The position numbers were made by a program, and so were the translations under genes. Shown here in pieces: positions 21,047 to 32,303 of a stretch of 64,000 nucleotides of DNA. The stretch is from Providencia vermicola (GTDB taxonomy: Bacteria > Pseudomonadota > Gammaproteobacteria > Enterobacterales > Enterobacteriaceae). Below the pieces are notes generated by a model. That model had not been told where the DNA came from, did not search any database, and saw nothing but the letters and a program-made list of their open reading frames with translations. The stretch covers positions 3,103,001 to 3,167,000 of the forward strand of contig NZ_CP048796.1 of assembly GCF_010748935.1 (NCBI RefSeq). The letters run 5' to 3'. Positions within the stretch are counted from its first letter, which is position 1. The number at the start of each line of letters is the position of its first letter.

Positions 21047-22045
21047 TTATAGACAAGTTTTTTTATGGCGCTCTATCGTATTTTTTATTTCATTGAGTAT
21101 TTTTATCTCACCTTGAGCATCAAAAGATGCATCAACAGGTAGATACCACCAATTAGCTTGAGCGAAAGACTGGCATTTAACCGCATCTTTTTCTGTCATT
21201 AATAATGGCTCATCATTTGGTGTTAGCGCTGACAGTTGCTGTTTTTGATAAGGATGATGATCTGCAAAAGCGTAAGATTGAATAACCTGTATGCCCTTTT
21301 TTTCAAGAGAATCAAAAAAACGAGGGGGATGGCCAATACCAGCCATAGCAATCACTTGCTTAAGATCGCTAACGGCACATTTTTCACCACTGAGTAAATT
21401 AACTGCTGCATCACCTTCTAATGCCATGGTTATTTCATTAGTTTTTGGTTGCCCACCATTGACAATCACCGCGTTAACGGAGTTCAAACGCCCTGCTCGT
21501 TCACGCATTGGCCCTGCGGGTAGCCACCAGCCATTTCCAAAACGACGCTGACCATCAATCACAACAATTTCATAGTCTCTAGCAAGGGCATAATGCTGTA
21601 AACCGTCATCAGTCACGATCACATCTAATGAATAAGCTTCGAGTAATGCTTTCACTGCATCACTACGCTTGGGAGCCACAGCTACGGGGACTTGAGTGCG
21701 ATAATGAATTAAAATTGGTTCATCACCGGCCTCTGAGGTGGTAGTGGTGGATGAAACGACTAACGGATAGTGTTGAGCTTTCCCACCATAGCCACGAGAA
21801 ACAACACCAACGCGATAACCTTTTTGGGTTAGTGATTCAACTAACCAAATAACGACAGGCGTTTTACCATTTCCCCCTGCCGTTAAATTACCTACAACAA
21901 TCACTGGGACGGGTGCCTTCCAAGAAGGCAATAGGCCAACTTTATAAGCCATACGTCTAACTAACGCGATCACACCATATAGTAGTGATAGCGGAAGGAG
22001 TAAGATATAAAGCCATGATTGGCCCGCCCAGATTCGTTCTATCAT
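21047..22045 (-). CDS. lpxK: Tetraacyldisaccharide 4'-kinase
   Basis: LpxK phosphorylates the 4' position of the lipid A disaccharide precursor to give lipid IVA at the inner membrane. Its 332 residues compare with 328 in E. coli. An N-terminal membrane-associated segment ([20 protein letters not shown]) precedes the Walker A motif [14 protein letters not shown] (about residues 53-66). [14 protein letters not shown] carries the conserved DDGxQ motif. Its ATG overlaps the msbA stop (ATGA at 22042-22045). This is the last gene of comEC-msbA-lpxK, linking lipid A synthesis to its flippase. Confidence 0.96.
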   Translation of the reverse strand: MIERIWAGQSWLYILLLPLSLLYGVIALVRRMAYKVGLLPSWKAPVPVIVVGNLTAGGNGKTPVVIWLVESLTQKGYRVGVVSRGYGGKAQHYPLVVSSTTTTSEAGDEPILIHYRTQVPVAVAPKRSDAVKALLEAYSLDVIVTDDGLQHYALARDYEIVVIDGQRRFGNGWWLPAGPMRERAGRLNSVNAVIVNGGQPKTNEITMALEGDAAVNLLSGEKCAVSDLKQVIAMAGIGHPPRFFDSLEKKGIQVIQSYAFADHHPYQKQQLSALTPNDEPLLMTEKDAVKCQSFAQANWWYLPVDASFDAQGEIKILNEIKNTIERHKKTCL

Positions 22046-23787
22046 TGGCTAAACTGTATCTTATGTAATTGAGCATAGGCACCATTTTTAGCCAATAATT
22101 CTTTATGGTTACCACGTTCAATAATACGACCATCTTGGACAACGACAATTTCATCCGCGTTCTCAATCGTCGATAAGCGGTGAGCAATCACTAAAGATGT
22201 TCTATTTTTTTGCAATTCATCTAACGCGGCTTGAATCGCTCTTTCAGATTCCGTATCAAGCGCTGATGTTGCTTCATCCAAGATCAGGATCGGTGCATCG
22301 CGCAGTAATGCTCTCGCAATCGCGATACGTTGGCGCTGCCCTCCAGATAACATCACCCCATTTTCGCCAATAACCGTATCTAATCCCTTATCAAGTTTTG
22401 AGATAAAGTCCATCGCATAAGCCATCTCTGCTGCTTTTTCAATTTGTTCGCGGCTAAAACGCCCATCGGTAGCATAAGCGATGTTGTTCGCAATAGTGTC
22501 ATTGAATAAATAAACGTGTTGCGATACTAAAGCAACTTGGCTACGAAGTGACTCCAGCGTGTATTCTTTGATATCGTGGCCATCAATATAAATACTGCCT
22601 TTATCAATATCATAAAAACGCGTAATCAAATTGGCGATGGTAGATTTACCAGAACCTGAACGCCCGACTAAAGCAACAGATTTACCTGCGGGTAAAGTGA
22701 AAGAAATATCCTCTAATGCTGGATGCTCTTTCGTCGCATAGGTAAAGGTCACATTTTTAAACTCAATATCCCCCTTCACATTCGAGAGTACTTTAGTTCC
22801 TTCATCTTTTTCTTGTTCACTGTCTAAAATCGCAAACAGCGTTTGGCATGCAGCCATACCACGTTGAAATTGAGAGTTAACATTAGTTAACGATTTCAAA
22901 GGGCGCATTAATGCAAACATTGATGAAAAGACAACCGCAATAGTTCCCGACGTTAATTGCTCACGAATCTCAGGGAAGCTTGCTGCATATAAAACAAATG
23001 CCAGTGCAAAAGAGGCAATTAACTGGATGATAGGATCTGAAATCGCCGATGCGGTAACCATTTTCATCGACTGGCTACGCATATTATTACTGACTTTATT
23101 AAAGCGCTCAGTTTCAACTTTCTGTCCACCAAAAATTAAAACTTCTTTATGCCCTTTTAGCATTTGTTCAGCACTGGCCGTCACATGCCCCATGCCTGTT
23201 TGCATATTTTTGCTGATCTTACGAAACCGCTTTGAAACGATACGGATCGTAATCGAGACAATAGGTGCGATAACAATCAGAATGAGGGACAGTTGCCAGC
23301 TATAATAGAACATCATCGCAAATAAACCGATGATGTATGCGCTTTCGCGAATAATGGTGATTAATGCACCGGAAGATGATGCTGCAACCTGTTCAGAGTC
23401 ATAGGTAATACGGGACAGTAGCGTGCCAGTTGATTGCTGATCAAAAAAGCTGACTGGCATCCCCATCATATGGCGGAATAACCTACGACGCATACTCATG
23501 ACGACTTGCCCAGAAACCCAAGAAACACAATAGGTCGAAACAAAACTGGACAATCCGCGGATAACAATTAGACCTAACACCGCAATAGGGAGCCATTTTA
23601 AAACGTCATTATCTGCTTTATCAAACCCTTCATCGAGTAAAGGTTTTAATAAAGAAATCATAAACGCATCCCCTGCTGCGTTGATGATCAAGGCAATAGC
23701 TGCAACAACCAAACCCGCTTTAAACGGCGAAATAGTAGGCCATAACCGGCGAAACGTTTGTCGTGTCGAAAGGTCTTTATCAATCAT
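22042..23787 (-). CDS. msbA: Lipid A export ATP-binding/permease protein MsbA
   Basis: This homodimeric inner-membrane ABC exporter flips core-lipid A from the inner to the outer leaflet. Its 581 residues compare with 582 in E. coli. The N-terminal six-helix transmembrane domain covers about residues 1-330. The nucleotide-binding domain has Walker [16 protein letters not shown]-loop [11 protein letters not shown], signature [15 protein letters not shown], Walker [13 protein letters not shown] and the H-loop in VIAHRLST. It lies 35 bases after comEC and overlaps lpxK. This is an essential core gene with no oddities. Confidence 0.98.
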   Translation of the reverse strand: MIDKDLSTRQTFRRLWPTISPFKAGLVVAAIALIINAAGDAFMISLLKPLLDEGFDKADNDVLKWLPIAVLGLIVIRGLSSFVSTYCVSWVSGQVVMSMRRRLFRHMMGMPVSFFDQQSTGTLLSRITYDSEQVAASSSGALITIIRESAYIIGLFAMMFYYSWQLSLILIVIAPIVSITIRIVSKRFRKISKNMQTGMGHVTASAEQMLKGHKEVLIFGGQKVETERFNKVSNNMRSQSMKMVTASAISDPIIQLIASFALAFVLYAASFPEIREQLTSGTIAVVFSSMFALMRPLKSLTNVNSQFQRGMAACQTLFAILDSEQEKDEGTKVLSNVKGDIEFKNVTFTYATKEHPALEDISFTLPAGKSVALVGRSGSGKSTIANLITRFYDIDKGSIYIDGHDIKEYTLESLRSQVALVSQHVYLFNDTIANNIAYATDGRFSREQIEKAAEMAYAMDFISKLDKGLDTVIGENGVMLSGGQRQRIAIARALLRDAPILILDEATSALDTESERAIQAALDELQKNRTSLVIAHRLSTIENADEIVVVQDGRIIERGNHKELLAKNGAYAQLHKIQFSQ

Positions 23788-23822
23788 ATTATTATTACCA
23801 AACTTAATGTAAGCGCACTATT

Positions 23823-26144
23823 CTACTCGGGAAATGTCAGATCACCAAACCAGAGATGATACCAGCGTGGATGTATTTCCTGTCTATACCGAGCTATTTG
23901 TAATTTTTCTTTTTTAAACCAAACGGTTATCTGTCCAGATTCCGCCGTGTTAATCCATTTAATATTACTGTGTTTGTACCGTAAATACACTTTATGCGAT
24001 GGTATTTTCCAAGGGCTGTATCTTGCAGAAGAGACTAATACCACCTTTGGTGAAACGGTTCTAATGAATAATGAGGTTGATGAAGTATTACTACCATGGT
24101 GTGGTGCAAACAGAATATCTGAATCTAATTGATGCTTATAAAGTGCGGTGATCGCTTTTTCTCCCTGATTTTCTATATCACCTGTCAGTAAAATTTTATG
24201 CTTTCCATCACTCAACATAATGACACAAGAATCATTATTGTGTGACTTTTTAGATAACTGTTCCGGCCACAGTACTTCAAAATTCAGCTTGCCCCATTGC
24301 CAGCGCTGCCCTTTATAACAAGGAAGGTGCTTTTTACCGCCAAAACTGCTGCGTATATTTAACCAAGGGTATTGCCTAGTTAGGAAATTAACACCACCAG
24401 TATGATCGAGATGGTTATGACTCAAAATAATCCCCATAGGAATAATTTTTTTGCGTTTGAGGTAAGGGATTATCTGCCGTTGTGCATTATTTCCATCAGC
24501 CCAACGGTTTCCTGTATCATAGAGATACGCCACCCCATTTTGTTGTATAATGACAGCAAGCCCATGGCCTATATCAAGGGTAGTTAAGCTCCATTGTGGC
24601 TCCTCTTTATCAGCGTTGTTCTCTGTCCCTATACATATCGCAATAATACAACCTAATAATCCAATATAAGATTTATACCAACCAAATGTGATAAATCCGC
24701 CGATTAGCCAACAAAATAAAAAGAGCCATACTGATATTGATGGTAGCTCAAACCAAAAATGACTTAACCCCTTTAATGGCTTTATGCCTAGCGATATGAT
24801 CCTATCGATAAGCTGTAAAATAAACTGATGGATATCAGGTACTGGAAACGGCAACAATAGAAATGATAACAAAATGAAAGGAACAACTAACCATGACACA
24901 ATTGGCACTAACCATAAATTAGCCCAAAAATTCATTAAGTTAAAACCTTGAAATAGCATGATTTGTATTGGCGCTAATAAGATTAATAACCCGACTTGTA
25001 GATGAATAAAGGGAATAATCCATCGCATTATTTTAGGGTAATGAGAATATGACGCCAAAGGGAATAATTGGAACCAATATAAAATGGCTAACACCGCAAA
25101 ACTGGACAGCCAAAAACTATCAGACAATATTGCTAAAGGGTCCGCCGCAATAATTAGCCCGATACTCCATATTGCCCATTGCCATGAGAAATAACGGCTA
25201 TTTTGCTGTGTAATATATATCCATAACCCTAATGCAATTAGAGCTCTTACCGCAGGAATCGCGAAGCCTGAAATCCATCCATAAAGCCCAGCAAAAATAA
25301 AACCGATGACAATCGGTATGTTAGGATTAATGAAGTAACGGGGAAGTCGGTAAAGTAAAAGCCGCGCAATCCAATAGCCTAAAAGATAAGATAAACCAAT
25401 ATGTAAACCAGATATCGCAATCAGATGACTCACACCCGTATTTTGCAACAGCATGGATAATTTTGTTGTTAATAACCCGCGTTCTCCAAACATTAATGCA
25501 TAAGTGATACCTGCATTTTCTAATATGGATATATTCTTCTTGTACGACTCGATGATATTATGTCTAGGTGAGCACTGGGAATTAATCACTGTAGATTGTG
25601 AGCTTTTTAATTTCCCTATAATACGTTGAGATAAGCGATAACGTTGTTGGTCGAATCCTCCTTCATTCAAAGAGGCATGTAATGGGTTTAAACGCGCATG
25701 AATCCGCCAAGACTGCCCTTCACAAAGTTTATTATTCGTTTTACCTTTCGCTTGCCATACCGCATAAAGTGGAGGAAAAACAAATTTCCCCTCTATTTTA
25801 TCTATTCTGACCTTGATTTTCCCTTTCTCTTGATTGAATAAAGGAGAACTGATAATCGTAATATCTAAAGGTTGATACCGTTGAGATAAGAGATTTATTT
25901 TTTCGATAACCTCATTTGCATGCCAACATGCCCATATAAAAGAGATGATGATTAAAATAAAAAACTTTAAATTGCGTTGGGCTTTAATAAAAGCGAAGAA
26001 AAGCAATAAAATTATTAATAAATAATTTATTTGGGGAATATCATGAATAAATAAAATAGGTAGTGCGCCTATGAAAATGGCTATTGCTGCTAAAGTATAG
26101 GAAAGTTTTCCCCCTCGAAAAAGCGCCAACCAACTTTCAAGCAT
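23823..26144 (-). CDS. comEC: ComEC/Rec2-family DNA uptake channel protein (YcaI)
   Basis: This is a large polytopic inner-membrane protein (773 residues; E. coli YcaI about 754) of the ComEC/Rec2 family, the channel for single-stranded DNA in natural transformation. An N-terminal DUF4131-type region with early membrane spans is followed by the Competence domain (LLQNTGVSHLIAISGLHIGL, many hydrophobic helices). The C-terminal metallo-beta-lactamase-like domain has LDIGHGLAVII, LSHNHLDHTGG, LLTGDIENQGE and APHHGSNTSS. The reading frame is intact. It is the first gene upstream of msbA-lpxK. A (TTAG)n array lies about 200 bases upstream of its start. Whether it mediates DNA uptake here is unknown. 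Confidence 0.93.
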   Translation of the reverse strand: MLESWLALFRGGKLSYTLAAIAIFIGALPILFIHDIPQINYLLIILLLFFAFIKAQRNLKFFILIIISFIWACWHANEVIEKINLLSQRYQPLDITIISSPLFNQEKGKIKVRIDKIEGKFVFPPLYAVWQAKGKTNNKLCEGQSWRIHARLNPLHASLNEGGFDQQRYRLSQRIIGKLKSSQSTVINSQCSPRHNIIESYKKNISILENAGITYALMFGERGLLTTKLSMLLQNTGVSHLIAISGLHIGLSYLLGYWIARLLLYRLPRYFINPNIPIVIGFIFAGLYGWISGFAIPAVRALIALGLWIYITQQNSRYFSWQWAIWSIGLIIAADPLAILSDSFWLSSFAVLAILYWFQLFPLASYSHYPKIMRWIIPFIHLQVGLLILLAPIQIMLFQGFNLMNFWANLWLVPIVSWLVVPFILLSFLLLPFPVPDIHQFILQLIDRIISLGIKPLKGLSHFWFELPSISVWLFLFCWLIGGFITFGWYKSYIGLLGCIIAICIGTENNADKEEPQWSLTTLDIGHGLAVIIQQNGVAYLYDTGNRWADGNNAQRQIIPYLKRKKIIPMGIILSHNHLDHTGGVNFLTRQYPWLNIRSSFGGKKHLPCYKGQRWQWGKLNFEVLWPEQLSKKSHNNDSCVIMLSDGKHKILLTGDIENQGEKAITALYKHQLDSDILFAPHHGSNTSSTSLFIRTVSPKVVLVSSARYSPWKIPSHKVYLRYKHSNIKWINTAESGQITVWFKKEKLQIARYRQEIHPRWYHLWFGDLTFPE

Positions 26145-26347
26145 AGTATCGCCTCTCAGTACGCCACGTGAATAATTAGCATACTTAGGCCAATAATATT
26201 AATAAACGTATCATAATCAATGATACGAGCAGCTTCCCAGTTATGAATGCAAATCAGAAAAATGTGATCTTTTTTAAGTGCGCCTTCGCAAATTGCGAAT
26301 AATTTTCTTATTTAAGATGCAAACCCCTCTACTTACCATTTATTTGT

Positions 26348-26406
<59 letters not shown>

Positions 26407-26410
26407 AATA

Positions 26411-26446
26411 ATAAAAAACGGCGCTACATAATGTAAACGCCGTTTT
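26411..26446 (-). terminator. Rho-independent terminator of ihfB
   Basis: On the minus strand AAAACGGCG pairs with CGCCGTTTT, with inner pairing TACAT/ATGTA, followed by TTATTATTT. It lies between ihfB and the (TTAG)n array. Confidence 0.85.
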
Positions 26447-26473
26447 GAACTAATAATTAAGATTTATAGTCAA

Positions 26474-26761
26474 TTACTGACCATAAATATTTACACGGTC
26501 ACGTAATTCCTTACCGGGTTTAAAGTGAGGAACGTATTTACCTTCCAACTCCACTTTGTCTCCAGTTTTTGGGTTACGCCCAACACGCGGAGCACGGTAG
26601 TGAAGAGAAAAACTGCCGAATCCGCGGACTTCTATACGTTCACCACCAGCCAGGGTATCTGCCATATGCTCGAGAATTTCTTTAACAGCTTCCTCGACCG
26701 TTTTTGCTGACAAATGAGATTGCTGGCTAGCCAGTCTTTCGATTAACTCAGACTTGGTCAT
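26474..26761 (-). CDS. ihfB: Integration host factor beta subunit
   Basis: This is the beta subunit of the heterodimeric nucleoid protein IHF, which binds specific sites and bends DNA sharply for recombination, replication and transcription control. Its 95 residues compare with 94 in E. coli. The HU-family arms and intercalating proline are in the segment [16 protein letters not shown], and the [10 protein letters not shown] strand is conserved. The start ([21 protein letters not shown]) matches the family, with AGGGAGGT upstream. It follows rpsA with a 54-base spacer holding a GGGGCA/TGCCCC hairpin. Confidence 0.98.
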   Translation of the reverse strand: MTKSELIERLASQQSHLSAKTVEEAVKEILEHMADTLAGGERIEVRGFGSFSLHYRAPRVGRNPKTGDKVELEGKYVPHFKPGKELRDRVNIYGQ

Positions 26762-26788
26762 AGTACCTCCCTAAACTACCGTTACGAA

Positions 26789-26807
26789 GGGGCAACTTTC
26801 GTGCCCC
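26789..26807 (-). other. Hairpin in the rpsA-ihfB spacer
   Basis: GGGGCA and TGCCCC pair around a short loop between the rpsA stop and the ihfB ribosome site. No T-tract follows. It could act as an attenuator or processing site. Confidence 0.4.
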
Positions 26808-26815
26808 CACCTTAA

Positions 26816-28489
26816 TTATTCGCCTTTAGCTGCTTTGAAAGCTTCAGCCATTGCGTTGTTACCAAAGCTAGTATCTTCTTGCTTGTTCACAGTAGCGATA
26901 GCGTCTTTTTCATCAGCTTCGTCTTTTGCACGAACAGACAGGTTGATTACACGGTTTTTACGGTCAACACCCGTGTATTTAGCTTCAACATCATCACCTA
27001 CTTTCAGAATCTGTGTTGCATCTTCAACACGGTCACGTGAAGCTTCAGAAGCACGTAGGTAACCTTCAACGCCCAGAGTCAGCTCAACAGTTGCACCTTT
27101 AGCATCAACTGCGATAACTTTACCAGTTACGATTGCGCCTTTCTTAGTTGCTGCTAAGTAGTTGTTGAATGGATCTTCAGCTAACTGCTTAACACCTAGA
27201 GAAATACGCTCACGCTCTGCATCGACTTGCAGAACAACAGCTGCGATTTCGTCACCTTTTTTGTATTCACGAACTGCTTCTTCGCCTGCAACGTTCCAGG
27301 AGATGTCAGACAGGTGAACCAGGCCATCGATACCGCCTTCCAGTCCGATGAAGATACCAAAGTCAGTGATTGACTTGATTTTACCTTCAACGCGGTCGCC
27401 TTTGTTGTGAGTTTCTGCAAATTGCTGCCATGGGTTAGATTTGCATTGTTTCAGGCCCAGGGAGATACGACGACGTTCTTCATCGATATCCAGAACCATA
27501 ACTTCAACAACATCACCAACATTCACAACTTTAGATGGGTGGATGTTTTTGTTAGTCCAATCCATTTCTGAAACGTGAACCAGACCTTCAACGCCTTCTT
27601 CGATTTCTACGAAGCAACCATAGTCAGTCAGGTTAGTAACGCGACCAGTCAGTTTAGTACCTTCTGGGTAACGTTTAGCGATTGCGACCCAAGGATCTTC
27701 GCCCAGTTGTTTCAGACCCAGAGAAACACGAGTGCGCTCACGGTCGAATTTCAGAACTTTAACTGTGATTTCATCACCAACATTGACGATTTCGCTTGGG
27801 TGTTTAACACGTTTCCAAGCCATATCAGTGATGTGCAGCAGGCCATCAACACCGCCGAGGTCAACGAATGCACCGTAGTCAGTAAGGTTCTTAACGATAC
27901 CTTTAACTTCCATGCCTTCTTGCAGATTTTCGAGCAGTTGATCACGTTCTGCGCTGCTTTCAGATTCAATTACAGCACGGCGAGAAACAACAACGTTGTT
28001 GCGTTTCTGATCCAGCTTAATAACTTTGAACTCTAGCTCTTTGCCTTCCAAGTGCGTAGTGTCACGAACTGGGCGAACGTCTACCAGTGAACCAGGTAAG
28101 AACGCACGGATGCCGTTCAGTTCAACAGTGAAACCACCTTTAACTTTACCGTTGATAACACCTGTTACAGTTTCAGCTTCTTCGTAAGCTTTTTCCAGCA
28201 TCAGCCATGCTTCATGACGTTTAGCTTTCTCACGAGAAAGGATAGTTTCACCGAAACCATCTTCAACTGCATCCAGAGCTACGTCGATTTCGTCGCCAAC
28301 TTGGATTTCTAGCTCACCCTGAGCATTTTTGAATTGTTCTACTGGGATAGCAGATTCAGATTTCAGACCTGCGTCAACTAGAACAACGTCTTTATCGATG
28401 GCAACAACTGTACCACGGACGATAGAACCAGGACGGGTTTCAATATTCTGCAGGGATTCTTCAAAGAGTTGAGCAAAAGATTCTGTCAT
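26816..28489 (-). CDS. rpsA: 30S ribosomal protein S1
   Basis: S1 is the largest ribosomal protein; it captures mRNA and unwinds structured leaders at the 30S platform. Start 28489 ([13 protein letters not shown]) gives 557 residues, identical in length to E. coli; the frame is open for five more codons upstream. Six S1/OB domains follow in order, with typical repeats such as [20 protein letters not shown] and [20 protein letters not shown]. The C-terminus ([14 protein letters not shown]) is as in E. coli. The order cmk-rpsA-ihfB is the conserved enterobacterial one. The 175-base spacer after cmk is probably its autoregulated leader. Confidence 0.98.
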   Translation of the reverse strand: MTESFAQLFEESLQNIETRPGSIVRGTVVAIDKDVVLVDAGLKSESAIPVEQFKNAQGELEIQVGDEIDVALDAVEDGFGETILSREKAKRHEAWLMLEKAYEEAETVTGVINGKVKGGFTVELNGIRAFLPGSLVDVRPVRDTTHLEGKELEFKVIKLDQKRNNVVVSRRAVIESESSAERDQLLENLQEGMEVKGIVKNLTDYGAFVDLGGVDGLLHITDMAWKRVKHPSEIVNVGDEITVKVLKFDRERTRVSLGLKQLGEDPWVAIAKRYPEGTKLTGRVTNLTDYGCFVEIEEGVEGLVHVSEMDWTNKNIHPSKVVNVGDVVEVMVLDIDEERRRISLGLKQCKSNPWQQFAETHNKGDRVEGKIKSITDFGIFIGLEGGIDGLVHLSDISWNVAGEEAVREYKKGDEIAAVVLQVDAERERISLGVKQLAEDPFNNYLAATKKGAIVTGKVIAVDAKGATVELTLGVEGYLRASEASRDRVEDATQILKVGDDVEAKYTGVDRKNRVINLSVRAKDEADEKDAIATVNKQEDTSFGNNAMAEAFKAAKGE

Positions 28490-28664
28490 ATTAATGATCT
28501 TCAAGGGTTTTTAATTAACGTCCATTCAGCTTCCGGCCAAATGGGGTTGTTTCACATACCCCACAACTTTCCATGTCATAAGGTTGCTACCATGTTGAAC
28601 TAAAAATCAACATAGTATTAAGTGCGTATACTATCTACATTATAAGCTAAAATACAGCCAATTA

Positions 28665-29348
28665 TTAAGATAATTGTAGAATTTTTTTCGCATAGGCCTG
28701 TGCTTTTTCAATGACTTCCCCAATAGACATACTTGTGGAATCCAGTATTAAAGCATCCTTCGCGGCGACTAAAGGCGCAACTTTACGGTTACGATCCCGA
28801 TAATCACGTTCTTGTATTTCGGTCAAAAGTCGTTCAAAGTTAACATCAAACCCTTTTTCCTGCAACTGCTTCATACGTCGATGAGCTCGCTCTTCGGCAG
28901 AGGCATCCAGGAAAATTTTGACTGGCGCATCAGGAAAAACAACGGTTCCCATATCACGGCCATCCGCAATCAGCCCAGGCATAGCCCTAAAAGCGCGCTG
29001 ACGGCGCAGCAAAGCTTCCCTTACGCGGGGGAAAGCCGCTATTTGTGATGCTGTCTTACCGACATCTTCAGTACGAATTTGATTTGAAACATCTTCGCCT
29101 TCTAAAATCACTTTTAACTGGTCTTCTTCAGGTACAAAGCGTACATCGAGATTTGCCGCTAAAGGCACTAACGCATCTTCTGACTGAATATCAACATGAT
29201 GATGCAGTGCTGCTAATGCGAGAACGCGATAAATAGCGCCAGAATCTAAGAGTTGCCATCCAAACTGATTTGCCAGCGCTTGGCATAATGTACCTTTACC
29301 AGCTCCGCTTGGTCCATCAACGGTGATTACAGGGGCTACAGCCACCAT
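28665..29348 (-). CDS. cmk: Cytidylate kinase
   Basis: Cmk phosphorylates CMP and dCMP using ATP, recycling nucleotides from RNA turnover. Its 227 residues equal E. coli. Walker A is in [16 protein letters not shown] (about residues 10-25). The monophosphate-binding [14 protein letters not shown] segment, [16 protein letters not shown], and the lid-region RDYRDRNRK motif are present. The start at 29348 has GAAGGAG upstream. It precedes rpsA, as in E. coli; ycaL, found between aroA and cmk in E. coli, is absent here. Confidence 0.97.
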   Translation of the reverse strand: MVAVAPVITVDGPSGAGKGTLCQALANQFGWQLLDSGAIYRVLALAALHHHVDIQSEDALVPLAANLDVRFVPEEDQLKVILEGEDVSNQIRTEDVGKTASQIAAFPRVREALLRRQRAFRAMPGLIADGRDMGTVVFPDAPVKIFLDASAEERAHRRMKQLQEKGFDVNFERLLTEIQERDYRDRNRKVAPLVAAKDALILDSTSMSIGEVIEKAQAYAKKILQLS

Positions 29349-29551
29349 AAAAGGTCTCCTTCATCTGCAAGTGATTTAAGCACCTGCAATTAAAATCTGT
29401 GGCTGTATTATACCTACTCGACGATTTTGTGAAATAAGTGCTTGCCAATGAGTTAAAGAAAAAACCTAGACCAAATAACGTTAGCAACGATGAAATGAAG
29501 GCACTGACTGACATTACGGCTATTTATGTCAGTCAGTCGATTGATTAAAAT

Positions 29552-30826
29552 TTAACTCAAACGTGCCAGCTGTTGGAAATAATCAGGGAATGTTTTTGCT
29601 GTACAGCCAGGATCAAGAATTGTCACTGGTGTATCGGATAGAGCCACCAGTGAAAAACACATTGCAATTCGATGATCGTTGTACGTTTCAATTTCCGCAT
29701 GCTGCAATTGTGCTGGAGGAACAATACGAATAAAATCATATCCTTCTTCAACTTCAGCACCGACTTTTCGTAATTCTGTCGCCATTGCATACAACCTGTC
29801 AGTTTCTTTTACACGCCAGTTGTAAATATTGCGGATCACGGTTTCCCCTTTCGCAAATAAGGCGACGGTACCAATTGTCATTGCCGCATCGGGGATAGCA
29901 TTCATATCCATATCAATGCCGCTAAGAGTCCCTCGTTCACACTCAACAAAGTCATCCCCCCAACGGATTGTCGCTCCCATTTTTTCCAGTACATTGGCAA
30001 ATTTAGTATCACCCTGTAGGCTATTACGGCCAATACCTGTCACCCTTACTGTTCCCCCTTTAATTGCCGCTGCGGCGAGGAAATAAGAAGCGGACGAAGC
30101 ATCACCTTCAACCAAATATTCACCCGGTGATTGATACTGCTGTTGTCCCTGAATAATAAATTGCTGGTATTGATGATTTTCTACTTTGACACCGAATGTA
30201 TCCATCAATGCAAGTGTAATATCAATATAAGGTTTTGAAACCAAATCACCTGAAATCGTAATGACGGTATCTTTCTTCGCCAAGGGCGCTGCCATGAGAA
30301 GCGCGGTTAAAAATTGGCTGGAAACCGAACCATCCACCGATATTGCGCCACCAGAAAAACCACCTTGTAAACGAATGGGGGGATAATTCTCTTGTTCTAA
30401 ATATTCAATAACGGCCCCGCCTTCACGTAAAGCATCAACTAGATGCCCAATTGGGCGCTCTTTCATGCGAGGCTCGCCGGTTAGAATAATGTTATTCGCG
30501 GCTAACGAGAGTACTGCCGTTAAAGGACGCATTGCCGTACCCGCATTGCCTAGAAAAATATCTAATTGTTCTGGGTGACACAGAATGCCGCCAAGACCTT
30601 TAACACTGCAACGGGTTTTATCTTCAGACAATTGATAATCAATACCTAATTGGCTTAATGCATTCAGCATATGGCGAATATCATCACTGTCTAATAAGTT
30701 TGTCAGCACCGTTGTGCCGTTAGCCATTGCCGCTAATAAAAGCGCTCGGTTCGATACACTTTTAGACCCTGGCAGGTTGATCGTTCCGTTGATTGAAGAG
30801 ATAGGTTGTAATGTCAGGGATTGCAT
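29552..30826 (-). CDS. aroA: 3-phosphoshikimate 1-carboxyvinyltransferase (EPSP synthase)
   Basis: AroA condenses shikimate-3-phosphate with phosphoenolpyruvate to EPSP in chorismate synthesis and is the glyphosate target enzyme. The ATG at 30826 ([20 protein letters not shown]) matches E. coli (MESLTLQP) and gives 424 residues (E. coli 427); a TTG six codons upstream would overlap the GGAG ribosome site. Key segments are [28 protein letters not shown] (class I, natural glyphosate-sensitive type), [15 protein letters not shown] and the C-terminal DHRIAM motif. It follows serC after a 106-base spacer with a terminator-like hairpin. Confidence 0.97.
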   Translation of the reverse strand: MQSLTLQPISSINGTINLPGSKSVSNRALLLAAMANGTTVLTNLLDSDDIRHMLNALSQLGIDYQLSEDKTRCSVKGLGGILCHPEQLDIFLGNAGTAMRPLTAVLSLAANNIILTGEPRMKERPIGHLVDALREGGAVIEYLEQENYPPIRLQGGFSGGAISVDGSVSSQFLTALLMAAPLAKKDTVITISGDLVSKPYIDITLALMDTFGVKVENHQYQQFIIQGQQQYQSPGEYLVEGDASSASYFLAAAAIKGGTVRVTGIGRNSLQGDTKFANVLEKMGATIRWGDDFVECERGTLSGIDMDMNAIPDAAMTIGTVALFAKGETVIRNIYNWRVKETDRLYAMATELRKVGAEVEEGYDFIRIVPPAQLQHAEIETYNDHRIAMCFSLVALSDTPVTILDPGCTAKTFPDYFQQLARLS

Positions 30827-30891
30827 AAAGCGCGGGTTCTCCAATACTGTTTTCCTAATAATTTATTATCGTTTTCAAAATAGAAGAGAGT

Positions 30892-30925
30892 AAAACCCGA
30901 CCTAACATTCAATGCTTAGGTCGGG
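30892..30925 (-). terminator. Terminator or attenuator between serC and aroA
   Basis: CCCGACCTAA (30896-30905) and TTAGGTCGGG (30916-30925) form a perfect 10-bp stem, followed on the minus strand by TTTTAC. It lies just after serC and 66 bases before aroA, so it could cut read-through from serC into aroA. Confidence 0.75.
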
Positions 30926-30932
30926 AAATCGA

Positions 30933-32021
30933 TTACGCGTGGCGACGTTCAAAGTCAGCCATAAAGTCAACAAGAGCTTGGACCCCAGCTAATGGCATTG
31001 CATTATAGATTGATGCACGCATACCACCAGAAACACGGTGCCCTTTGAGTGACAATAGGCCTTGTGCTTTTGCTTCCTCAAGGAATTTTTCATCCAGTGC
31101 AGGGTTTTGCATTTGGAAAGGCACGTTCATCCACGAACGATTTTCCACCGCGACTCGGTTGATATAAAACTCACTGTCATCGATTGCGTTATACAGTAAC
31201 TGGGATTTTTCATAGTTACGTTTTGCCATCTCTTGCAGGCCGCCCTGTTCTTTTAACCATTTGAAAACCATGCCTGATAAGTACCAAGCAAAGGTAGGCG
31301 GTGTATTAAACATAGAGTCATATTTAGCCAGCACCGTATAATCCAGCACGGAAGGTGTTTGTTTTGCTGCTTTACCGAGTAAATCTTCACGAATAATCAC
31401 AATTGTTAAGCCGGCAGGACCAATATTTTTCTGTGCACCAGCGTAAACAACCCCGTAACGGCTAATATCGATAGGTTTAGAAAGAATGGATGATGAATAA
31501 TCTGCAATAATGACTTTATCTTTAGGGAAATCAGGTTCTTCATGAATAGCGAGACCATCAATGGTTTCATTAGGGCAGTAGTGAACATAAGCTGCCTCTT
31601 GGCTTAATTGCCATTCACTCATCGGTTTAATACCTAAAACACCGTCTTTTTCTTGTTTTACTTGAATAATATTAGGTGAGCAGTATTTTTGTGCTTCTTC
31701 TGCTGCTGATTCGGCCCAATATCCACCAACAATATAGTCAGCGGTGGATTTATCGCCTAATAGATTCATCGGCAATGCCGCAAAATGACCGCGGGCACCC
31801 CCATGGCAAAATAACACTTTATAATTTTGTGGGATATTTAACAGATCACGTAGATTTTGCTCTGCTTCTTCTGCCACAGCAATAAAATCTTTACCGCGGT
31901 GGCTAACTTCCATGACAGAAACGCCCAAACCTTTCCAGTTACAAAACTCCTGTTCAGCACGACGCATGACCTCGACGGGTAGCATTGCAGGACCCGCACT
32001 GAAATTATAAACCTGACTCAT
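30933..32021 (-). CDS. serC: Phosphoserine aminotransferase
   Basis: This is a PLP enzyme that converts 3-phosphohydroxypyruvate to phosphoserine; it also serves the parallel step in pyridoxal phosphate synthesis. The ATG at 32021 ([15 protein letters not shown]) gives 362 residues, as in E. coli. The PLP lysine lies in [14 protein letters not shown], and [18 protein letters not shown] is the C-terminal substrate-binding stretch. A GTG three codons upstream (32030) is possible, but AGGGTG is better spaced for the ATG. It is the first gene of serC-aroA, the mixed-function operon conserved in enterobacteria. Confidence 0.97.
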   Translation of the reverse strand: MSQVYNFSAGPAMLPVEVMRRAEQEFCNWKGLGVSVMEVSHRGKDFIAVAEEAEQNLRDLLNIPQNYKVLFCHGGARGHFAALPMNLLGDKSTADYIVGGYWAESAAEEAQKYCSPNIIQVKQEKDGVLGIKPMSEWQLSQEAAYVHYCPNETIDGLAIHEEPDFPKDKVIIADYSSSILSKPIDISRYGVVYAGAQKNIGPAGLTIVIIREDLLGKAAKQTPSVLDYTVLAKYDSMFNTPPTFAWYLSGMVFKWLKEQGGLQEMAKRNYEKSQLLYNAIDDSEFYINRVAVENRSWMNVPFQMQNPALDEKFLEEAKAQGLLSLKGHRVSGGMRASIYNAMPLAGVQALVDFMADFERRHA

Positions 32022-32226
32022 TGATTTCACCCTATCTTCAATTTCAACAATGTTTGTTAAATTAATTCAGTGACTATGGTTGTATCATCCCCCGTCGCTG
32101 GCTGCAACGGTTATTGTCGGGTTAGGCAGAAATAGAATGAGGCGAATGAAAGGTAAAAAAAGAGCGGAATTTTGTTAATCGCGTCACAACAAATACCGTC
32201 ACAATATTATCAAGCAATCGCAGGCT

Positions 32227-32275
32227 AAAAAAAAATAAAATCCCGATTATCGCTCGTTGGCCATAATCGGGATTT
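32227..32275 (-). terminator. Rho-independent terminator of pgm
   Basis: AAATCCCGATTAT (32238-32250) and ATAATCGGGATTT (32263-32275) form a 13-bp stem. On the minus strand a long T-rich tail follows (32227-32237). The terminator ends seqA-pgm. Confidence 0.92.
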
Positions 32276-32303
32276 AAATATTTTTCAGTGAATAACTGAG
32301 TGA

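Noticed and set aside
27575-28036. 153-residue plus-strand frame inside rpsA
   Set aside because: Antisense shadow of the strongly conserved S1 coding sequence.
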